Source: Atriophallophorus winterbourni (taxonomy: Eukaryota > Platyhelminthes > Trematoda > Plagiorchiida > Microphallidae). Taken from it: 64,000 nt of DNA. Positions 1-10,649 of this stretch are shown one piece after another. Positions within the stretch are counted from its first letter, which is position 1; each line of letters begins with the position of its first letter. Position numbers and translations under genes: made by a program. The DNA lies in assembly GCA_013407085.1 (NCBI GenBank), contig JACCGJ010000267.1:1-64000 (forward strand), written 5' to 3'. The notes beneath the pieces are model-generated. The model was not told where the DNA came from. It worked only from the letters and a program-made list of their open reading frames with translations, and searched no databases.

Positions 1-605
1 AAAGCCTTGCTGAAGTCTAGGTAGAGGGCTTCGACAGGCTTCCTTCATCCATTCTTTTAGTGGCAGTATTGAGAAAGCTAAGGAGGTTAGTCAGGCAGGA
101 TCTACCCTTAAGAAATCCATGCTGAGTTACACTCAACAGAGAATGCCGACAAAGATGCTGACAGATTTTATCACGCAGCAGTTTTCCATTACTTTCGAGA
201 CGGTGCTGGTCAGGCTGACCGGTCTATAGTTACCAACAGTTGACCTGCAACCACCCTTGTGTATTGGCACGACTATGGCTTCCTCCACTTACTGGGAACA
301 ACTCCTATTGCAGGCATGATAAAGACCTGGAAAAACGGTTTGGCAAGCACTAGGCAAGATTTTTAGCATAATTGAGTAGAGCTGTACCGGTTTCCTGGAT
401 TTGTGACCCGACAAATGGATTAGTGCGTAAAACAAACCTTCAGCTCATTGACAGTAAACTCATCTATATATGAGACACTAGGTGTCAGGTTAAAGACCTG
501 ACAGTGAGTTTGTGAGGAATTTATACAGTCGTTGAACGCTACTGAAAAAAACCTGAGAGGCAGTCGTCTTAGACAGGTCGTTATCGGCAACTTTTCCGTC
601 CTCCG
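1..605 (-). mobile_element. CR1-like LINE family A, RT fragment (runs off window edge)
   Basis: Read on the minus strand this matches the plus-strand family-A element at about 26690-27300: the end of the endonuclease-RT linker and the first RT blocks. The reading is broken by stops and indels, so it is a dead copy. The fragment is cut by the window start inside the motif A region (LDF..AFDSV). It is seen by direct similarity to the better preserved A copy in this window. Confidence 0.8.
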
Positions 606-611
606 GTTTCA

Positions 612-745
612 AATCACAACAAGAAAAATCGTTTTGGCAGTTGTGGTTGCTTCTCTGTAGCTTTCCACTGTAAAAACTTCTAGACGCTTGATTAGCTCGT
701 TAGCCACTTACTGTCCTGTGCAACTGAACTAAACTGAACTGATAT
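612..745 (+). mobile_element. Family A-type LINE 3' terminal fragment
   Basis: Plus-strand match to the last ~130 nt of family A (compare 28580-28695). It includes the segment corresponding to TTGGCTTGTTAGCCAC and ends in degenerate TGAAC repeats (CTGAACTAAACTGAACTG). Only the 3' end is present, as expected of a severely 5'-truncated LINE insertion. Confidence 0.65.
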
Positions 746-754
746 CCTAGACGA

Positions 755-2025
755 TTGTGAAGCCAATATACTATCCGTGTTGTATTTCAGTATCAGTATC
801 ACAGGGCGATAGTCGACTAAGTCGAAACGAGTGCCCAGATTCTTCTGAAGGTGTGCTTGAAAACACTCGCCACTACCAGGATTTATTCGTAAGTAACACA
901 GGCATGTGTAACACAGGCGTGTGTAACTGTGAATAGAAGAATGGAGAGGTCCCATCACCGGAAGGTGAGAGAGTTATTGCATGTTGCATGCCCAATCGAA
1001 TAAAAAGACGATGGACAGCAGTTTATTTTAACAAATACAAAAAAATGAAAAAGAAACGCTTTTTGTGTTTAAAAATGGTTTTCCAAATATTTTTGTGGTT
1101 TTTGACCATAAATTTGGAGGGGCTTAGTCTTGAAGGTAATGCTCCGAAAAGAACACCTGACATTGTTCATCCAGCCCATGTTTGAACGCAATTACTGAAG
1201 TTGCCGAGATTTCTTCTGCAAGAAGTGAGTTCCACGCGTTCACTACACGGATCCTAAAGAAGTGCGTTCTGGATTCGAGCCTGGTGTACTGTTTACCTAA
1301 CTTAAGACTGTGCCCTCGTGTACCAACCAGAGGAGAGAACAAAAAGAATTCATCGAATTCGAGACAACTTAATTCTTCGACAACCTTGAAGGTCTCTATA
1401 AGATCCCCTTAAGTTGCCTTCTCCTAAGCGAGAAAATTCCTAGTGTTAATAGACCATTTTCATAATTGGTGTATGCTAACCCATCGATCATGCGACTGAC
1501 CAGCTTCTGTACCTTTTCTAGCTGCACGATATCCTTCTGGTAATACGGCTCCCAAGCCTGGATACAGTATTCTCAATGTGGCGTGACTATTGTCTTGTAT
1601 AGTGGCAATAGCACCTCAGCTTTTCTGCAAGTGAGGGCTGAACGTAGTCGAAGGAGATCCCTCGTGGCCCTTTGAGCCGCAGCAGCACATTGGTCAGCCC
1701 ACTTGAAGTTTGCGGAGACTACGATTCCTAGGTCCTTAGTAGATTTCACCCTATAAAACTCCGTGTGCGCTGAGGGCGAATAGACAATCATGTTGCCTGC
1801 CAGTTTAGAGAGCATGTGACTCTTATCTAGGTTAGGGGAACTTCCCACTTAATCGCACATGCATCACAGCTTCTACTTCAATTATCAGATCGGAGTTATC
1901 CGACCTACTGACAATTTCAACGTCATCAGCAAACATATAACAGGGTGAGCGCAGTTGGTTGGCTAGATCATCAATGAAGATGAGGAACAGCAACGGCCCC
2001 AAGACGGAGTCCTGGGGAACCCCAA
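755..2025 (-). mobile_element. CR1-like LINE family B, 3' half
   Basis: Minus-strand copy of the 3' part of family B (compare 33590-34757). It includes the RT thumb and C-terminal domain with the LPLYK..V..HLEY type block and the 3' UTR, and ends at a CTGATA-type tail (seen here as CAGTATCAGTATCAC near 786). Stops and frameshifts make it a pseudogene. It is the downstream part of the B copy that continues at 3216-3952 and is interrupted by a family-D insertion. Confidence 0.8.
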
Positions 2026-3215
2026 TCTTTATATGTGCACTTGCTTAGTATGTTTCATCTACTATCCAGCACTATCCAGCCCAGTAGAAGTTACAAGTGG
2101 CGTACCTCAAGGCTCAGTCTTGGGGCCAATACTCTTACTGGTGTACGCCAACGATATACCTGAAATCTTGGCAGCAAAATCATTTTATTTGCGGATGACG
2201 TCAAAGTCTGGACTCGCGTACGCACCATAGAAGATTGCCAAATTCTACAAAAAAATCTCAAAGCACTTCATACGTGATCCGCGCAAAACTGCCTACCATT
2301 CAAATCCAAAAATGTAAAATGTGAAACGTCGGTGAATCATTCGAATTCCCTTACTCTCCGGGAACTCAGCAACTTCCATGGGTTACAGAAGAGAAAGACC
2401 TGGGTGTGTTGATAAGCAGCAACTTGAAGTCTTCACGGCAGAGTACTCTAACCGATTGCACACAAATTCCTCTGCATTATGAATACACGATCGGTCCCAA
2501 ACATATTCCAATCGATTGCTTCACGACAGTGTTCTGCTGTAAACAAAAAGTCCTACCAAAGCTTAGCATTGCTCAGAAGGATCTTTGGCAGTTTCACAAA
2601 GCAGATACTCCCGCGGATAATTAACACCTATATCAGACCAACAATGAATTGCGCAGTTCAAGCATGGTCTTAATGGTTACAGAATGACATGACCTTGCTG
2701 CAACGCGTATACCATCGCGCTACAAAACTGTTGACCGGGCTATATAACAGGCCATAGCAGAGGATTGAAACTCTAAACCTTTTCAACTTTTCGAACCGTC
2801 GTCTCAGGGGTGACTTAATCCTGCTGTTCATCATTCTGCATACAGTGGATCACCCACTTGAACACCTGTTTCATCGGCAAGAAGCACGTGGTAGCGGATC
2901 GCAGGGCTATAAGTTAATTATTCCACTCTCTAGATCAAATTGTCGAACGTTCTCATTTGCTGTCCGTGTTTGTTATATATAGAACTCTTTGCCCCCACAT
3001 ATCATTTGCGCATTATGCCTGAACTTGTTCAAGGCTGAACTTGACAAGTATATGTTGACTAAATACAACCTCGCACCTGAATACACGCGCTGATTTTAAA
3101 TATTGATAAAACATTTGTGTTGATTTTATGCATTTCCTATATTTTTAATCTGTGGTTACTGTAGAGTATTTGCTTTCTGGACCATTAAAAATTTAAATTA
3201 CTTTTAATTACTTTC
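2026..3215 (+). mobile_element. Degenerate LINE family D RT fragment nested in B
   Basis: Plus-strand RT remnants: a [13 protein letters not shown] block near 2095, a decayed ADD/VWTRVRT block near 2200, then a C-terminal region near 2640-3090 with YIRPTMNCAVQAWS, RRLRGDLI and a NSLPPHI-like end. Frame changes and stops are numerous. It splits a minus-strand family-B element, so it inserted later than B. A second family-D scrap lies at 18950-19370 on the minus strand. Confidence 0.7.
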
Positions 3216-3952
3216 AACTAACCTGACAGTAAAGGAACGGTCTCTGAGGAATGCACGAATCCAGCTCAGGTTTCCTGATGCTCCCATGGCTCACAGTTTG
3301 AGAAGCAAGAGACTACGGTTGACTGAATCAAAAGCCTTACTAAAGTCCAGATAGAAGACTTCTACAGCTATACTATCATCCATCCTCTTAGTGACCTCAT
3401 TTAGAAAGCTTAACAAATTAGTCAGACATGACCTACCTTTTAGGAAGCCGTGTTGGCATTCAGAAGTGAGTGTTTGGTTACATATCCACAAATTTTATCG
3501 CAGACCAATCTTTACATAACCTTACATAGTACACTAGTGAGGCTAACCGGGCGGTAATTTTGACCCCCGGAGAAGCTCCTCCCTTGTGGATAGGCACTAC
3601 AACGGCTGCACTTCAGTCCAAAGGAAGGGTACCCTGACTGAGGGACGATGTGAAAAGTTCTGTGATCGACACAGCTAATATAGTAGCTTGCAGTCCGATC
3701 ATTCGTGGATGGATGCTATCGGGCCCTGCCGACTTGTTGTAAGCTAGGCTGGCCGATATATTCCCGACATTGTGTACCTCGAATGTAAGGTCAGTGCTAA
3801 GGGGCGATCAGCGAGTACACATTGAAGTGATGGCGCAGAGACGTTCGAGTTTTAATCTCGGCGTTGTACGCCTTGAAAATGCGAGGAAAACAATTGAGCT
3901 TTTTCAGTGCTTGCAATGACGGCTGAGCCATCGTCCCTTCTCAAGGTACCGC
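3216..3952 (-). mobile_element. LINE family B, RT N-terminal part
   Basis: Minus-strand family B corresponding to about 32880-33600 of the plus-strand copy. It covers the endonuclease-RT linker, the PIHKGG and NYRPV blocks, HGFLKGRSCLTNLL, and an intact-looking motif A (YLDFSKAFDSV). That motif is deleted from the otherwise better B copy at 33480, so this fragment shows what the family encoded there. Confidence 0.8.
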
Positions 3953-4480
3953 TCGCATGATCGAGGGGTTAGCAAAAACTAACTATGAAAATTGTTTATT
4001 AGCATTAGGACTTTTCTAGCTGAGGTGGCAACCTTGGGGGATCTTATAGAGACCTTCAAAGTTGTAAAGGGATTAAGCTGTCTCGAATTCGATGACTTAT
4101 ATCAGTTCTTTCCTCTGGGTGGTACACGGGGGTAGTCTCAAGATAAGTATACAGCACACCAGGCTGGAATCCAAAACGCACTTCTTTAGCATCCATGTAG
4201 TGAACGTGTGCAACCCACTCTCCGCAGAACTAATCTCGGGTGCTCCATTAAATGCGTTCAAACGTGGGCTGGATTTATGGTGACAGGTGCTTTTCCCGGA
4301 GCATTACCATGAAGATTAAATCTATCCCTATTTATTAACAAAAACAGCAAAAATATTGGGAAAATCTTTTTGAAACACAAAAAGCGTTTCTTTTCTATTT
4401 GTTTCGTTTTTGTTGAAATTAAGTGCTGTCTATCGTCTTTTCATTCGATTGGACATTCAACATGCATTAACAATTTTTGC
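3953..4480 (+). mobile_element. Inverted family B 3' end
   Basis: Plus-strand sequence matching B from about 34060 to 34575 (RT C-terminus and 3' UTR, including the segment TCGATTGGACATTCAACATG). It sits between two minus-strand B segments and replaces about 250 bp of the B linker region. Confidence 0.7.
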
Positions 4481-5715
4481 GAACGTTTACGAGAGGAGCG
4501 CATCGATCCTGAAGTTGAAGAATGTTTTTTTCTTGATCTGCCTCCAAATTCCATCCACATGGGCAATGTTTTACCATGGGAGTAGCGCCGCTGCCTGCAG
4601 TAGGGCAGCAGGGTCGATCCTATGAAAGCATCGAGACAGCTTAAGTGGAGTTTTACCAAATGACAAGGGTAACTCACAGGCTAACACTTCAAAGTCGCTC
4701 TTTCCTAGTGGTTGTAGAAAGACCTAATTTTCTCTACCGATTCCAGCGGTTGAAGTAACTGAGTCAAGAATAGACGGAGAATGACCATCGCGGAATCTCG
4801 TTGGTTCGTTTACGTGTTCGTAAAGTGCTTAGAGTGTAGCCAGTCCAGAAACTCGTTCGCGTTTCCTGGGATATGCGAGGTTTGGTACTCCCAGTTCATT
4901 TCGGGTAGATTAAAATCGCTACGGCTAAAATAGACGAATGCTCAATTTGCGAAAAAGCATCTTCTTCTAAACTAATGCTCTGACTACGGTAAACGCAGCT
5001 TACCACTATACCCGTGCATCCATGCATGAGCATAGCAGATAATATCTGCACGTTCGTTGTAGAAAGAGGAATACTTATTTAAAAGGGACTAGTTTTATCA
5101 ATAAGGAGCAACGACCCTCCTGCTAGCATACTAAGAGGTCAATCGCTTTTGGCGTCGCTAAACCTATTAGCTATTGGAGCTGGTATGTGGTCATTATGAG
5201 ACAACCATGATTCCGTGACACCCACAATTTTGTAGTGGGTGTCGTCAACTATACAGAGGAGTTTAAAAATTCCGCTCACTTCGGTCACTTGCACTGTACT
5301 ATTTTCTTTTGCTATTTTCTTTTTCCCGGGCAAGTGCGCGAACATCCTTGGTCAGGCTAGTGTGAAAACCTCGATTAGCTTTAACTTGTTCCAGGGAGTA
5401 TTTGGTGGACAGGAGGATGGCAATGGTTTCAACTTCTGTTTTCTCAAATGAGTGGTATGCTGGCTGGAGGTAGACGGGACCACTGAACTAGCTACTTCGG
5501 CAAAAGTTTTAGGCTTCATGATGGGACGTGGAGGAGAACTCTTACATTCCTTGAGACGCTTACGCTCCTTAACCGAAGTTTCTATGGACTTCATGCAGTC
5601 AGCGCATAGCCATGTAATCCATCAATAAGCCGCATAAACCTACACCTTTGAAAACCTTTTTGTTGCAGATAGAGTAGATGCAAAGACAAGAATTTTGAAT
5701 CATTTTGCAAATTTA
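4480..5715 (-). mobile_element. LINE family B, endonuclease and ORF1 5' part
   Basis: Minus-strand family B. Reading downward from 5715 there is the ORF1 start region, a proline/serine-rich stretch (KRLKE..SSPPRP near 5540), then a jump of roughly 850 bp into the endonuclease, with TESWLSH and the metal-binding region recognisable. The jump is filled by about 70 bp (5263-5340) resembling repeat K elsewhere in the window (compare 13450-13490). The segment carrying the proposed frameshift site in other copies is deleted here. Confidence 0.75.
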
Positions 5716-5754
5716 GCAAGCCCATCGTTATGAATGATGGTGGAAAAATGAAAA

Positions 5755-7060
5755 TAAAATTCTCTTCAACGGTAGAGTGAGAGGTCAGCTAAAGAATAGT
5801 TGAATATAAAAAACAGAACTCTAGCATTTACTTCTTTTAACAGATAACGCTAAAATGGTGAACTACATAATCTTGCATAGCAATTAGGGGGAGTATTCAA
5901 GAAAAAGCTTACCCCAGATGCGGTCCAAACCATTCTCAAAACTCGCGACCGAACTGCAGGATATAAGTTTTTGTGGAAGCCAGTTCCAGAAATTTACCAC
6001 CTTTTGGCTGAAAAAATTTATCCGTGAGTCTAGTCTACATGCTCCCTAGCAAGTTTAAGTGAATTCCCAGCCCAGCTCGTGACTTAAAGCAAAGAAGCCG
6101 TTCATGATAACGCCGCTCAACCCCTTCAAGATCTTAAAGGTTTCAACTAAGTTTCCCCCTAAACGATGGTGCGCAATTGAGAAAAGTTCTAGTGATTTCA
6201 GGCGTGCAGCGTAAGGTTTTCCTTGCTGGCCCTCAATTGTGCGAGTTGCGAGTAGCTGTACGGTATCGAGTCTAAAAATGTCCTTCTTGTAGTAAGGGTG
6301 CCACGCATGGACACAATATTCTAAATGCGGCAGAACTAATGTCTTGTAAAGGGGCAGAAATACATCGGGTCTTCTGCTGGATAGCACGGGTCCCAGTCGA
6401 AAAAGCGCTTTTCCAGCACGTTGAAATGCCGCGGCAAATTTGTCCTCTCATTTTAAGTCGGTCCTAACTAGTACTCTAAATCCTCAACGCACTATGTGGC
6501 GTTAACACTGAGAGAATTCCGAGAGACACCTGAACTGAAATCTTATCAACAAGTGCTGACAAAATTGGGATCTCATTAAGGTTAAGTGGATGGTCCCACT
6601 TGTATGACAAGTTAATGACCCGGTCAAGGTCTTGCACCAGGGTATCTTCATATTTCGATCCGATGAACTTCACATCATAAGTGAAAATGGAGCATGGGCA
6701 CATGAATGCAGGCAACAAGTCAGGAAGTTACCTTACTGATCACGTCGGTTTGGTTCGACAGCGTAGATCTCACCCGAATTGTCTATGTCCTGCATGTAAT
6801 TATGGCTTCTATTCAAGCAAGTAGACAGGCCCGTTTGCATGTTTCCGCCAGCGTAATCTCTAGAAGGGGGTGTTTCACGGAATCCAAATACTTGCTGAAG
6901 TCTAGGTAGGGGGCTACGACAGGCTTCCTCTCATTCATTCTTTTAGTGCAGTATTGATAAAACTAAGAAGGTTAGTCAGGTAGGATCTACCCCTAACCAA
7001 TCCATATTGAGTTACATTCAGTAGAGAATGCCGAAAAATATGCTGACAGATTTTGTCACG
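5755..7060 (-). mobile_element. LINE family A, RT C-terminal half and 3' UTR
   Basis: Minus-strand copy of family A from RT motif A to the 3' UTR. Recognisable blocks include SRRPDVFLPLYK near 6370 and YYKKDI near 6280. The 3' UTR ends at the TGAGAGGTCAGC segment near 5770. It is interrupted by frameshifts and stops. Confidence 0.75.
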
Positions 7061-7350
7061 CAGTAATTTGCTGAGTCAGAACGAGTTTTACCTTTGTAGA
7101 TTGGTGTTAAGATTCCTCTCTTCCAGTAAGTCGGCACAACAGCCTCCTTCAAATAGTGAATAAATACATCATGGAATGGTTCGCATAATTGACAGCTGCA
7201 TAACTTTAGGATTGCTGGTGTGATTCCGTAAGCTCCCGGGGATTTGTTGATATTTAACCTACGTAGGTGGTGCTGCACTATTTTCCAATTAATTTCTATG
7301 TAGATTATAGTCTCCGGCACAAGAGATGCGGACAATTACGATGGTTGTAA
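7060..7350 (-). mobile_element. Unassigned LINE (family E) RT N-terminal fragment
   Basis: The minus-strand ORF contains LNINKSPGAYGITPAILK, then a Y.KEAVVPTYWKRGILTPIYKGK block. These are the palm-entry motifs of a non-LTR RT (K.PG.DGI..., W..A.V.PI.KG). The sequence differs from families A-D. The block is directly adjacent to the 5' break of the family-A fragment. Confidence 0.65.
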
Positions 7351-7359
7351 TGCATTCTT

Positions 7360-8560
7360 CGTGGTGGAATCTTGTCAAAAGAAACAGACGAGATAATTAG
7401 ATGAATTCAGTTAGATGAATTAGGAAAGCATTGCATTGTTTCCATTGTGAACAGGAGGAAAGTATTCAAGTTCCTTTAAAATAAATAGGGGTGAGGAAAT
7501 ATCGAAATATCAGGTTACGTAAAACGAAGTATTTGAGAACTAATCAATTTCCTAATGTTTCTAACGCCGAAAAATGCAAAATACTGTGGCGGATTTGCAA
7601 AATATAGAGTATTGTGCTTAAAGTGTTTAAGAATGTGTTAGTAGCATTCTCATGCATGCGAACATTAAAAACAATGAAAAGCCACAAAGTTGAAGCAGGC
7701 GTTGAATGAGGCTGACCCGATATCCCAATTAGAAGCATGTCGATACCCTAAAGATTTTCGTTATCAACGCACTATTGAACACAAACGTTTATTTATTCAT
7801 TTATCAAACGATATTTCCTCATTACTTATACTAAAACAAATTAGCTTTATTGGAACACACGTATTTTTAGCTATTAAAATAATAATAATAATAATTTATT
7901 TTTGGTAAACCAAGGCATGAAACACATGATCAAGTTTTCATAATGTTTACAGCAAAATAATGGGATTGAATTATTGGTGAAACTTTCAAATCCAGAAATG
8001 ATTTTTGTTCGTTTTAAAATTGAACGTGGTCAGCTACATGGGTAAGAAAATGTTATAAAATATTCATGAATAATGAGATTTTTTTCAGATCGAATATCTA
8101 GACGAGATAATAAGAAAAGTACAAGACGATGAGACGAACAAATGTACGAAGAAAATAAAGTAAAAAATATATTGGTATGCTGTATAAAAATAAATAAACA
8201 GCATCAATATAAACATTGAAATTAAATCAGACAGTGGGTATTGGAAAATAGAAACTGAAGGGACTGGCTCGAATAAGGATACGTTGATTTGGTACCGGGC
8301 CGGAGGTTGATCGCTTGGGTGAAAAGATAAACTGCCACGAAATCAAGGGCATTGGATGGAGGATCAGTTCGCCGATTGCTTTGAATCCATTATGTTAACG
8401 GACACACGGGCATTGGACGGCACTGGTAAAATCTTGAAGTCAGCAAAATTTCGAGTTCTTAGGTTGATTTACTAGATCAGCGCGGAACATTCTCCTTACC
8501 GGCAACGTTAGAGGTAATCCGGATTATATTAGCAGAAACAACTGCGGAGCACAGTTATGA
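7360..8560. other. AT-rich intergenic DNA with one repeat-K copy
   Basis: I see no supportable gene. A short repeat with a TAA-rich end (ATAATAATAATA, then TTGGTAAACCAAGGCATG) at about 7875-7955 recurs at 13385-13500 and, inverted, at 22830-22910. I call it repeat K. Confidence 0.5.
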
Positions 8561-9110
8561 AAAGATATTTAGGTTATGTTGATGTTCAGCTACCATAGAC
8601 AACCTGACACACGTGCACAGTTGTGAATAGATAATCGTAAAATAATTTTCTGATGATTAGAAATTCTGTATGGTAAATGTGTTCACCACAGACGTTGAAG
8701 CATGTAAATGTTGATAATTATTCTTTGAAGTTAAAGAGAGTGCAGTAATATAATAAACGAAGTATAATAAGTATAGGCAAATGTTAGGCAAGTCTCAGCC
8801 TTCGACGAGACATGCATAGAGCCTAGGTAACCTGACACTACAGAAGATTATAAATAAATAATCATAAAAATACATTTTTTAGATGTTCCGAAATTTGTTT
8901 TTATAGAGAAATTTGTTTACCATAGAAACCTGAATTGGAACAATGAGGATAACTGTTTAAACGTGAAGGGGGGTCAAATAAGCCCAGAGAGATACGATAA
9001 GTATAGGTAAATATACTAAAAGTCCCAGGTTTTGATGCAACATACATAGACCCTATGTAACATGACACTTAGAAAACCATGTATTTCGGACATTGTGAAC
9101 AGTTCCATGC
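8560..9110. repeat. Degenerate tandem repeat, period about 230 bp
   Basis: The motif AAGTATAGG.AAAT...CATAGA/GCC..TGTAACCTGACACT occurs near 8769-8840 and again near 8999-9070. A weaker match to the ACCTGACAC part and the following AT-rich stretch starts near 8600. The spacing is 230-240 bp. Units are diverged and non-coding. Confidence 0.5.
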
Positions 9111-9134
9111 GTGTGCTAATGTACAAAATACTTA

Positions 9135-9690
9135 CAATTGGTTCAATAACCAGGAATACATTGACAAATTATATTGTCTATAGAAGTGTTTATTTTGAGA
9201 ATTTCGCATGACGATGGAGCAGTAAGAGATTCTACGGATGCTTCAAATTTACCTGTAGATGTGCACATGCAAAAATGGAGTGGAAGAGAATTCCAACGAT
9301 GTACATATCTAATTAAAAAGAAGTTTTGTCGAAATTTAGTGCCAGTAAGAGGAATATGTAATAGCCTCATTCGGTTACGTTGTACATAACGATTGCAATC
9401 TTGGAAGCGCGTTGTAGACATAAGCTTAACTTGGTGCTGTGTGACGTTTTGGAAGAAAAGAAAAAGATTAAGGCGAATTCTGCGTAACCATAGCGGGTCA
9501 ATGTCTAGTAGATTGCATCGAACTTGATAAGATGAAGTAATAGAAAAACCTAACATGATTTTCTAAGTCTACGTTGAAGGCTTTCTAAGAGTATACAGTC
9601 ACGCCTAGCAATGTGAGAGTAGGCTATATTACAATAGTCAAGAAGCGGTAATACTTTTATTTTATATAAACTTAGTCTACTTTCACGAAC
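9135..9690 (-). mobile_element. LINE RT C-terminal fragment (family F/H-like)
   Basis: Minus-strand reading has LLDYCNIAYSHIARRDC followed by ESLQRRLRK, then downstream RR.R..LFLFF and RYVHRWNSLPL. This is the usual order of the C-terminal domain of jockey/CR1-type RTs (LDYC..W, L..VQ.R, ..R...WN.LP). At least one frame change separates the two parts. No catalytic RT domain is present. Confidence 0.6.
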
Positions 9691-9699
9691 GAGGAACCC

Positions 9700-10360
9700 C
9701 ACTACAAAACATCTCAGCCTTAAATCAGTGACGGCAACACGACACTGGTTTTACAAATCTGTATCATAATTAAAACTTTACATGAAAGGGAAAATCTAAC
9801 AGGAATGCGTTGACAAGTTAAGTAGATCAGACAATTACACAGTGCATGGACAGTGTGATATGTAACCCAGACTGGTAAGTCATTTGGGGTAGAGAAATGC
9901 GGAAATTTCATGTGGAATTGAGGTCATCCAATGTAAGGAGACAAATGCGATGCCAATAAACATGGGCGATGGGGAGTTGTCATTATATGTAGCAATGTAA
10001 ATGAAATGTAGCTGTAATTGGGGAATGTGCCTCGCCCAATATGATCAAACTCCATTTCCCACTTATGTGGTAGAACGCTTAGTTCCATCTATCCCCCTGT
10101 AGTCCGCACACTTTTGAGTGAATATTTTACAACATTAGAGATAATATGCTTAGAGTCGCATCACTTTCCATAGTCAAACAACTGTTATTAATAATCCAGA
10201 CATAGCAGTCATACCTCTAGTTATATGCAAAATGGGTTGCAAAGGCTTTTAACTTCCCTTGCTGAACAGATTTAACACATATATCGACTCAGGTGCCTTT
10301 CTGGCAGAATGGATAGAAACACTTAGTCAAAAACTACCGATTATTTGAATAAAATTATAA
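9700..10360. other. Intergenic DNA, first arm of a diverged direct repeat
   Basis: No gene seen. The stretch 10108-10175 (GAATATTTTACAACATTAGA and following bases) is repeated with divergence at 10970-11035 in the same orientation, about 860 bp downstream. Confidence 0.4.
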
Positions 10361-10369
10361 AGAAAGATG

Positions 10370-10640
10370 TAATAGAATACCCTACACCTTGAATGTTTTC
10401 TAAGGCACAGCACGGCCTTCGTAACAAAAAATCATGCATTACTTGCAAGTTAAAATGGTTTGACAGTCATAGTTGTCTTGGCTCATCCCTTTACTTACGG
10501 ATCGCACTTACTGCGTTCAGGTTAGTGGTCCCAGATCATGCACCCTTAGGTGCTCAATTGAAGTGATACAAGGCAGTGTTTTTGGTCCATCACTTTTTTA
10601 TCCTATAAATTAACGCAACTTAGAATATTGAAATTGCATT
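10370..10640 (+). mobile_element. Decayed LINE RT fragment (H-like)
   Basis: Plus-strand translation in shifting frames gives KAQHGLRNKKSCITCKL (the HGF...KSC motif region) and later EVIQGSVFGPSLF, a decayed [13 protein letters not shown] block. The wording is closest to family H at 22580-22690 (DQHGFLNQKSCVACQL). Confidence 0.6.
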
Positions 10641-10649
10641 CTGCTGCAT

